A stretch of DNA of 64,000 nt from Dermatemys mawii (Eukaryota > Chordata > Testudines > Dermatemydidae), in assembly GCA_007922305.1 (NCBI GenBank), contig ML677385.1, positions 1,578,075-1,642,074 on the forward strand, in the 5' to 3' direction. The notes under the pieces are model-generated. The model was given only the letters and a program-made list of their open reading frames with translations. It was not told the DNA's origin and did no database searches. The position numbers were made by a program, and so were the translations under genes. Positions 55,840-64,000 of the stretch are shown here, piece by piece. Positions within the stretch are counted from its first letter, which is position 1; every line of letters begins with the position of its first letter.

Positions 55840-57607
55840 ATAAGTATCAGATATGGATAAATTTTTAATTAGACCATCAGCTTCAAAACAATAAAATCCA
55901 CAGAGCGATGATAGCAAACTTCCTTCAATAAGTTCAACCACCATAATGGCTGAAGAACATAAAGAAGGTGACGTGAGTATGAAACAAATCTGCTATTAAC
56001 CTCTCAAAATTTAGGAAGTAGGAAGTCAGCTAGTTGAATTTTGGTTTTACATGTTCTGGAAGTGGAGTATGCAATTTGTTCCTCGACTGCAGTATGCAAT
56101 TTGTGCACAAGTATTGTCCAATGAATATTTGAAACTCTCCAAATTACAGAGGTATTTAATTATAAAACATTACATCTATAAGGATAAGCACTGTTCATTT
56201 TTTTTTTTTTTTTTAGCAAAAGGCCAAGGAATTTCTTGGCACTAAAGCAGTAATGAAAACCACAACTACTGCAGATAAAAAGTTTTTAAGATCATCCTAC
56301 ATAGTGGTGCAGAAAATTGAAAAAACAAAAAAAACCCACATATGATTGTTGAGATTTTGATAATGCCCTGTGTTATTGAAATAACAAAGGAAGTGTTTGG
56401 AAAGAAGGCCAAGGTACTGACAAAAATACTGGCGTCAAATGACACTGTCAAACAACAGATCATTTCTGTGTCAGAAAACATAGTTTCTCAGTGACTTGAT
56501 TGGTTACATGACAACTAGATGAATACACAGACATTTCAAAAATATCCCATTTATTTGCCTTTGTTTGGTATGTGTGGAATAAGGAAATACAGGAAGACTT
56601 TTAGTTTTGTAAAGAGTCTGCACTCATGGAGCCGTGGCAATGACCGGAAAGTATTCTGGTGTTGTGGAAAAAATAAGACATCGCTCCTCACGCTATTTGA
56701 ACACACTGCTTTTTAGACGGAGAAGCGCTTGCTGCAAAACATATTGAACCAGGTCTTCACAGTGTTTTGAATACCACAGTAACACTGGTTAATTTTATTA
56801 AATCCAGAGCAACTAACTCCAGATGTTTGGCTGCACTTTGTGAGCAAGTGGGTGCAGAGCACCATTCCTTGCTCATGCATACAGAGGTGAGATGGCTGTC
56901 TTGAGACAGAATACTTGCCCATATATTTAATCTCAAGGAAGAATTATATAATTCCTTAGTTAATAAGAAAATTGAATTTGCCAAAGTGCTGAAAGATGAT
57001 GTGCGGCTGGCAAAACTGGGTCACCTCGCAGACATATTCAGTGAAACGAATAAACTGAATAAAACTATGCAAGGTGGGAACACTAATTGTATTGCCCGAT
57101 GTGAAAGAATTGAGGCATTCAAAAGAAAACTACAACTCTGGAACGATTGTGTCTGTTGGGTACTACTGATATGTTTGAGCTCTTACATTCTTTCATTCAG
57201 GAACAAACCTTTTACTTTGACGTAATTAAACCTCAGCTAGCAGTGCATCTGTCTGGTCCACTTAACAAATGTAATGCTTATTTTCCCGAATTCACAACAG
57301 AACAAGCTGCTGCACACATGTGGATTACAAACCCCTTTAGTGCGAACATTCTGTTCCATCAGAATTGTTAGAAGAGCTCATTGACATTACATCAGACAGG
57401 TCCCCCAGAACCATGTTCAGAGAAATGCCACTGGAGACATTTTGGGGTGAGTGTTCCGATGAATACATCACAGCTTCTTCTGCAGCGCCGAAAGTATTTA
57501 TCTCCTTTAATATCACCTACTTATGCAAAGCTGGATTTTCACCCATGACATCAATGAAAACAATGAACCAGGAAAAGGTTGAAAAAAAACTAGGCATGTT
57601 TAAGTGA
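55840..57607 (+). pseudogene. ZBED5/SCAND3-like hAT transposase pseudogene
   Basis: Fragments occur in order on the plus strand: MDKFLIRPSASKQ (about 55855), a degenerate zinc-finger region CAQVLSNEYLKLSKLQ with H..KH (about 56107-56190), SHLHSWSRGND-type core (about 56615), then TEVRWL-like text near 56880. The C-terminal part includes KDDVRLAKLGHLADIFSETN (57000), FYFDVIKPQLAVHLSGPLNK and FISFNITYLCKAGFSPMTSM (hAT dimerisation region, about 57500). Several stops and frameshifts interrupt it. About 1.77 kb matches the family's usual 600 or so codons. ZBED5-type genes are domesticated hAT transposases, but this copy is inactive. Confidence 0.8.
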
Positions 57608-57698
57608 TAAAGAGTCCTGTGGCACCTTAAAGACTAACTAAAGTATTAGAGCATAAGCTTCCATGGGCTAATTAATACCCACTTTGTCGGATGCAAGC
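57608..57698 (+). mobile_element. Penelope-like repeat, third copy, partial
   Basis: ataaagagtcctgtggcacc and ttaaagactaactaaagtat, then the hairpin in reverse (cttccatgggct, acccactttgtcggatgc). Truncated and diverged. It abuts the end of the hAT pseudogene. Confidence 0.65.
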
Positions 57699-57714
57699 AG
57701 TGTTTAGTCTTTGG

Positions 57715-58077
57715 AAAAGAAGAATGAGGTGGAACCTCATAATAGTTTTCAAATATGTTCAAGGCTGCTATAAAAAGATGGTAACCAACTGTTCTGTCTT
57801 CACTGAAGGTAGGACAAGGAGTAATGGGCTTAATCTGCTGTAAGGGAGATTTAGGATAGATACTAAGTGAAACCTTCGAACTACAAGGGTACTTAAGCTC
57901 TGGAATAGGTTGCCAAGGGAGACTGTGGTATCAGCATGCTGGAGGTTTTTAAGAACAAGTTGGACAAATACCTGTCAGGGATGGTCTAGGTTTACGTGGT
58001 CCTGCTACCACGCAGGGGACTGCACTTGATGCCTTCTCAATTTCCCTTCCAGTCCTACATTTTTATGATTCTATGAA
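57715..58077 (+). mobile_element. CR1 LINE 3' end
   Basis: ggtggaacctcataatagtt, then aataggttgccaagggagac and ttaagaacaagttggacaaa. It ends at cttccagtcctacattttta and tgattctatg. Sense-strand CR1 tail. Confidence 0.85.
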
Positions 58078-58890
58078 TGTGCAGACAGCTTATGACATTA
58101 TTGGTGGCATGGGTTCCTCATGACTTGCATTCAGCAATGCTTAAACTCCAACCCCACCCTGGGAATGATTAATCTCTTATGCCCCAGAGGGCATTGATCT
58201 GAAATACCAACTGCAGACAATGCTTTCTTGTATTATAGACATTGGACACCTGGCATTTTCAAAGAATGAAGGTAGGTAGCACTGTCGCTTGAAATTTTCT
58301 ACTAGTACGGTGTCTAGAAGAATCTTGTGTTTCTTCTAATGCCAGGCTAAAGAGAATTGTTGCTGTGCATTATATATGAGTGGTGGCCTTATGCTTGTAG
58401 CCGACAGATTTAATTGTGTATTTAATAGTGCTTGCTTGAAAGCAGAACAATAAACAGACATTGTCTATTGAGCCTACTTAACAAACCCTAAAGAAATGCT
58501 TATTTTGAATTGGAATTTGGGGCTTAGTTAACCAGACTTTTGGTTTTGCAAAATAAAACATGTGTGACATAAAAAAATCCCTCACCTTTGGCAGCAAGGT
58601 AAAAGTTATGACTGTATGGTAAAAGCTGGAGGGCCAGATGCCATCAGCTACAGCAGCAGTTTTGTGGCTCTGCCAATAGAATTCTATTCCAGTGGCTTGT
58701 GCAAAGCCATTTCATAGAATCCCTCTAAAAAGCAAAATTTTTCTTTTTTCTCCACCGAGGCATCTGAATATTATTAATTGTCCGTTTTTTGAATCTGGTG
58801 CCACTAATTTTGGCTCCATCTCCACACTGCTTCCCTTTGTTTGGCCACAAGTGCGACATCTTTCCCTTTAACAGGAGGAAGTAATGTGTA
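58078..58890. other. Intergenic, unrecognised
   Basis: No supported feature between two CR1 tails. Confidence 0.4.
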
Positions 58891-58894
58891 CTGT

Positions 58895-59168
58895 GGTGGG
58901 AGATGACAGAACAAGGAGTAATGGTCTCAAGTTGCAGTGAGGGAGGTCTAGGTTGGATGTTAGGAAACTTTTTCACTAGGAGGGTGGTGAAGCACTGGAA
59001 TGGGTTACCTAGGGATGTGGTGGAATCTCCGTCCTTAGAAGTTTTAAAGGCCCGGCTTGATAAAGCCCTGTCTGGGATGATTTAGTTGGGGTTGGTCCGG
59101 CTTTGATCAGAGGGTTGGACTAGATGACCTCCTGAGGTCTCTTCCGACCCTAATCTTCTGTGATTCTA
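58895..59168 (+). mobile_element. CR1 LINE 3' end
   Basis: acaaggagtaatggtctcaa, then taggttggatgttaggaaac and gaagcactggaatgggttac. It ends ggactagatgacctcctgag and ttctgtgattcta. A 60-codon remnant of the ORF2 end is readable ([20 protein letters not shown]). Confidence 0.88.
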
Positions 59169-60457
59169 GGTATTCTCTTCCAGGTTTAACAGCAGTTCTG
59201 CTTTGTGGATCAGAGAGTAAGGTATACTTTTAGATCACTAGAACTTGTACCCTTCTCCCTTGAAACTATCTGCTAGCACGTAGTTACACTGAATAGAAGC
59301 AGCAAGATGAGGACAGGCGGACGATAGAAGGGGACTCATCCTGAGTAATCCTTACTCACTAGACTAGTTCCATGAAAGTGAACGGGATTAATCTCATTTG
59401 TAAGGACCATTCATATGTCAAGATGTGTATACTCTGGCCCTTGTCATGTAATCTGGGATTCTTATATGACAGAGATGCCACTGAAAGAGAGAATTTACCA
59501 TGATTCTTTTGCTGCTCAGTCATTAGGGAACATGGGAAGCAGCACACCATCCCTGGAAAGGGCGTGACAACTATTGTCTAGGCTGTCTCTGTGTGAAGGT
59601 AGCAAAACAATTCCCACTGGTTTTGCCATCACTCACGCTAATGCCTCTGAGAGGCCTAGCATAGACACATCTCCAGGAGCTTCCAGGTTTTTTTTACTGT
59701 GTTAATTAAATATGCTCTGAGTAGAGTTAGACAAGACAGAGGTACGAATACCTGAGTCTACTCGCTGGCTTCATCCATTGCCACTGCCAATGGCACTGCT
59801 CTTGTGGTGATTTACATTTCCAGTTTTTGCTAGGGTAGACACACGCTGTGTCAATACACAGTGTCTAGATTTTAGAGTGGTAAAAGCCTAAATGCATTTA
59901 GGTGCATTCCACTGAGATGATTAAAGGCATTACTGTCAACCATGTACTAAAACTGGTTCAGCCAACCATCACTGAGTACAAAACCAGAAAGCCTACCCAT
60001 TCTCAGACACACACATTTAGGCATACATATGCTGCTATTGGATACGTTATTTCATGGGACTCTATGAAAGGGGGATTATGAAGGTAGGCATGTTTAATTT
60101 GAAATGAATGTCTAATAAGAGAAGGCTCGAAAGCAAGAATGAGAGAATGCAGTTGTCTTTGATTACAACAAGCTTTCTGATCCAAAGTGTTAGATGCTAG
60201 TTAGCATTTCAGCCTTACTTCAGTGTGGGTGACTGCATGGCACATCTGACTGGCAATGACTTAAAAGCCCTTTTATTTCTAGGGCAGTGTGCAAATTCAA
60301 CACAGGTCAACAGCCATTATTACCAGCTGGAAAGGAATTTCTTGTCCTATTTAAAATGAGTTGGTAACCTCCTTCCAATCCAGTTGCTAGAGGGCAGATT
60401 TGGTTCTTGGGCTTTTTGAAGATAGGTGTTGCATGATGACAATGTATGGCATATGAG
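59169..60457. other. Intergenic, unrecognised
   Basis: No supported feature. Confidence 0.4.
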
Positions 60458-61047
60458 TAGGGCCTACCAAATTCACGGCCATGAAAAATGTGTCATGGAC
60501 TGTGAAATCTGATCTCCTCCTATTAAATCTGGTCTCTTGTGTGCTTTTACTTTATAGTATACAGATTTCGTGGGGGAGACCAGCATTTCTCAAATTGGGG
60601 CCCTGCCCCAAAAGGGAGTTGCAGAGGCGGGGTCACAAGGTTATTTTAGGGGGGTCACAGTATTGCCAACCTTACTTCTGCACTGCTGCCTTCAGAACTG
60701 GGTGCCCAGACAGCCACAGCTGCTGACTGGGGGCCCAGCTCTGCAGGCAGCGGCACAGAAGTAAGGGTGGCAATACCATACTATGCTATCCTTACTTCTG
60801 TGCTTCTACTGACAGCGGCTCTGCCTTCAGAGCTGGGCTCCCAGCCAGCAGCCGCCTCTCTCCAGCTGCCCATTTCTGAAGGTAGCACCATTGCCAGCAG
60901 CAGTACTGCAACTCTACCTACAACAACCTTGGGACCCCCCCCCCAACTCTTTTTAAATTTAAATAGTTGAAATCACCAATTTGACAACTTTTAAAAGCCT
61001 ATGACCCTGAAATTGACCAAAATGGACTGTGAATTTGGTAAGGCCCA
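60458..61047. mobile_element. hAT-type element with TIRs and near-perfect 8-9 bp TSD
   Basis: The left end tagggcctaccaaattcac and the right end gtgaatttggtaaggccca are inverted. The flanks gcatatgag and gcgtatgag match at 8 of 9. A second, cagcatttctcaaattgggg-type hAT piece is nested inside from about 60582. Confidence 0.75.
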
Positions 61048-61048
61048 G

Positions 61049-63954
61049 CGTATGAGTCCTTTGCTGAAATATAACCTCCTTTGGGGACAGCTCTTTAGAG
61101 TTTAGGAAAATCAGCATTTTCAATATTTATTTGACTTCTTGGCAGATTTTTGTTAGAAGAAGATGGAAAAAGCTGCTAGAGGTGGAAAAATCGCAAAATA
61201 CTTTTCATAGTTCTACAATGGGTAGAGGTTACTTGAAAGAAAAAGTTTTAGTGTATGGCAGAGAAATCCCAAGCATCCCTACATCTTGAAGGTGCATTTG
61301 CTGGAAGGTGTTTGATTGCTGTTGTTTTACACAAAAAGAGACACATAAAACCCCTATGTTTTGGGGCATTGCCAGGAAGTAAGAGAATTCCATCTTTCAC
61401 ATGTTGTGTGATTTAGCTACACAGGCTCTTCTTTTGTTCAGGATCACAACCTTGGTAGTTAAGAAGTACTAAGTACCACTCCTGCAAGTCAGCATTAAGT
61501 TAAAAATACGCGTTTCACTATATCTGCTGACGCTCAATAGCAGAGGGTAACAGTCTTGCAAACTACCATGTTGAATTTCAATAAAATCTGTATAAAAATA
61601 AGAGGAATTTAAATAAAATTAGCATTATTGCCATTTTTTCCCCAACAGAGACTGGACTAATGCACTGTGTACTGCTGGGTAATCTAATACTTTGGTCTTT
61701 TCTCTGTGTTTTCTATCCCATGTATGCTTTGTTGTACCTTTGACCCAATGCTTCTTGCTTTGTTAGAGGATCATTTCAGGCCATCTTCCAGCTCAATGAA
61801 AGCAATGAGAGTTATTTGTATCCCTTTTTGAATGGCACAGCAAACAGTGATTTGAAAGATAGCAAAAATGGAAGAGCAACAGCTGTTGTAATAGTTTTCA
61901 CTGAAACATAAGAGGGGGAGGGGAAGAAAACATTAATTTGCTTTAAAGAGCAGCCGCTTGATAGACCAGTGTAGTTGCTTGGTAATGGGCTGTAAGAAAC
62001 TTGGTTCAAAAATGAATGTAGATCTTGTGTTCTGTAGACTAGTTGAACTAAGGCTTAGTGCAGAGCATGCTTGCTGTGGGGCTGGAAAAGAGGGGAGTGT
62101 GTGGGTAAAACTTCCATTGACTCCACATCCTGCCAGAGCAAGTGAAGTAGCTGCTCACATTCATTACTGGCCAGAGTAACTGCACTAGGTGACAGCCATA
62201 CAAACAGAGAGGGAGGGAATAACAGTGATGGTTTGTGCAGACTGAAGAGTGTGGGGATGCTTAGAACCCTGTACGGTAAGCCTTGATTGGAGCAGACAGG
62301 AAGGTAGACAGGACTCCTGGCAATGGAAGGAGATGGCATTGGAAGGAGTCCAGGAAGTCTGTCAAGTCTCTACAGGCCTCCAAGTTCCTTAATGGATGCC
62401 GTGCTCTGAGTAGTACATAGCCCCAGAATATGTGAAACTTACAATCTGTGTTGACAAAGCCTCTGTAATTGTTATGCCACTTGGATACCAACTTTTCTAT
62501 TTTAGAGCCAGATCCTGCAAGCACTTAGTGCGTCCTACATCACTAAACTTAGTAATGGGGCACCCCACTGAGCCTTTTGAAAGGAGAACACACATGAAAC
62601 TTTTTTGAGCTGGCCCTACCAAAGTTGTGCCTGTAAGTAGATGCATGTTGGGCTTCAGTGTAACCACCTGCAATGGCATGGTGGACCACTGCTCGGGAGA
62701 GATGGCCTGGGAAGGTGTGGTGGGCTTGACACGCAGGGCTTTAGAAGTCTCTCAGAAAGTAAAAGACAAAGGGAAAAAGCAATCCAGGAAATCCATGCTT
62801 TTGTAGTTCCCTTTGACTCTGACCAGCAAAGACCAGTGTTGGGAAGTAATGTCCGAAGGATGGCTTGGACTTGGACCATGTCTGGCAGTGCTGAAATTAT
62901 TTCAGTCTCTAATGCACCCCTAACCTCTCCCATGCTCAGCTCATCTTCAAAGAGATAAGCCAACACTGAATCAGCATCGAAAATAAAAAGTCTAAGAAGG
63001 CTTCCATAGAATGATGCCATTTCTGTGATATATTTACTGTTGAGCCATTTCTTTGCTTTATGTAGTTAAACATGACATTAATTTTAAAAAAATGTCTGGC
63101 AGATGTGGTTCAAAGAAATAGCAATGAAACTCTAAAGAAAGCAGTGAAAAAGATGTGTGTGGAACTACTCCTTGACATCTAAACATAAAGCAACTTAACA
63201 TGCCTCAAGTATTCCTGCTCCTCTTGAAGTCAATGGTGCAAAAATTCCACTGGCTTTAACAGAAGCAGAAGGGAGCTCCAAATGCCCATCCTTTAGTCCT
63301 TTCCCTGTTTTAGTCCTTGCCCTGCCACCAATGTATTGTTTAGCAGATTCCAGAGTCACAAAATGAGGGAAATAATATTAACGGAACTGGGAAACTGCAA
63401 GAATTAATTAACTTATGTTTGTACAGTACTCTGAAAAATATGAAGTACTGTGGTTTACTCTTCTCTAACTGCTTCTTTGCTGGTGGATTTCTCTCAACTC
63501 AGAGATGCTTTGCTTTTTTTTTTTTTTTCTTTTTGGGCAAAAACTAGAAACTAATCACGGGCAGTGTTCAATCTGTGATATAATGTTTCTGTGTTTTGCA
63601 AGCAACCAGCCTTTTCCCAGGAGTATCTTCCTTTGTAACTGCATAGCCCTTCTTAATTCATCCCAGGGCAGGTTTGCCCTCTTATAGGAACTTTTCTCCC
63701 AGCATGTCATTCTGGGCCCGGCCCTTTAGATTGACAGCTGTTATCATAATGTGATATTTGCAACTGATTGCTGCATCTTCCAGCCGATAAATACTCAACC
63801 TCCTCTATGGTTTTCCCTTTCTTAGCACGAGAACAAAGGAACATTCTCACACAACCAACAGTTAGCCTCCACTGAGGACTGCCTTTAATCCTCAATCTCG
63901 CTGACCAACACAGAATAGGTTCCTTTGTCTTTTTGTTATCTGAAGTTATAATGA
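61049..63954. other. Intergenic, unrecognised
   Basis: It contains an oligo-T tract at about 63515-63530 and a copy of the gaagtcaatgg motif near 63226. A 47-codon open stretch at 61767-61909 has no support as an exon. Nothing else recognised. Confidence 0.4.
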
Positions 63955-64000
63955 CACTGCTCTACAGCCAAAATGCTTCTGAAATAAATGTAGTCAAACT
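63955..64000 (-). repeat. Inverted repeat arm at window end (partner at 53144-53189)
   Basis: Reverse complement of 53144-53189 with one mismatch (C for T). The match runs to the last base, so it probably continues beyond the window. Confidence 0.9.

Noticed and set aside
61767..61909. 47-codon open stretch preceded by tttgttag
   Set aside because: No donor, no recognisable protein and a poor acceptor tract; compatible with chance.
1..64000. CRISPR arrays, bacterial operons or other prokaryotic systems
   Set aside because: None seen; spliced vertebrate exons and reptile repeats account for the recognisable content.

Overview
This is an intron-rich, repeat-rich vertebrate nuclear window. The repeats point to a reptile, most likely a turtle: CR1 LINE tails, old MIR-type SINEs, many hAT-type MITEs with 8-bp target duplications, and Penelope-like fragments carrying the 'agaggggtag...gttagtctgg' head. 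Species assignment is inference from repeat style. There are no bacterial-type operons, CRISPR arrays or confident RNA genes.

Region 2165-40210 (+ strand) holds the 3' three quarters of one gene, recognised as UMODL1 (uromodulin-like 1, olfactorin). Fourteen coding exons splice with unbroken phase into about 1,066 codons ending in TAA at 40208-40210. The domain order is SEA1, Ca-binding EGF1, a 250-residue Ser/Thr-rich linker, fibronectin III, SEA2, Ca-binding EGF2, a second Ser/Thr-rich linker, the ZP module (ZP-N and ZP-C), one transmembrane helix and a short cytoplasmic tail. The amino-terminal part (EMI and WAP expected for the family) must lie upstream of base 1. Both SEA domains keep the GSIVV self-cleavage motif. 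EGF2 ends at a GC splice donor. The SEA-EGF-linker block is present twice with matching exon lengths and phases.

The penultimate exon (85 nt, end of ZP) occurs twice, at 36236 and 38319, inside a roughly 1.5-kb near-identical duplication that flanks a 400-N gap. Using both copies would break the frame, so an unmerged assembly overlap is the likeliest reading.

Region 40211-64000 shows no confident host gene. It holds hAT MITEs, two decayed hAT transposase genes (a DUF4371/ZMYM-like fragment on the minus strand, 48372-49194, and a ZBED5-like pseudogene, 55840-57607), CR1 pieces, LTR-like blocks, a C-rich degenerate minisatellite, Penelope-like copies with 13-bp target duplications and a hammerhead-like hairpin, and a second 400-N gap. 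In other vertebrates ABCG1 follows UMODL1; no convincing ABCG1 exon is visible, only one weak 49-nt exon-like candidate. A 46-bp sequence near the second gap recurs in inverted form at the very end of the window.
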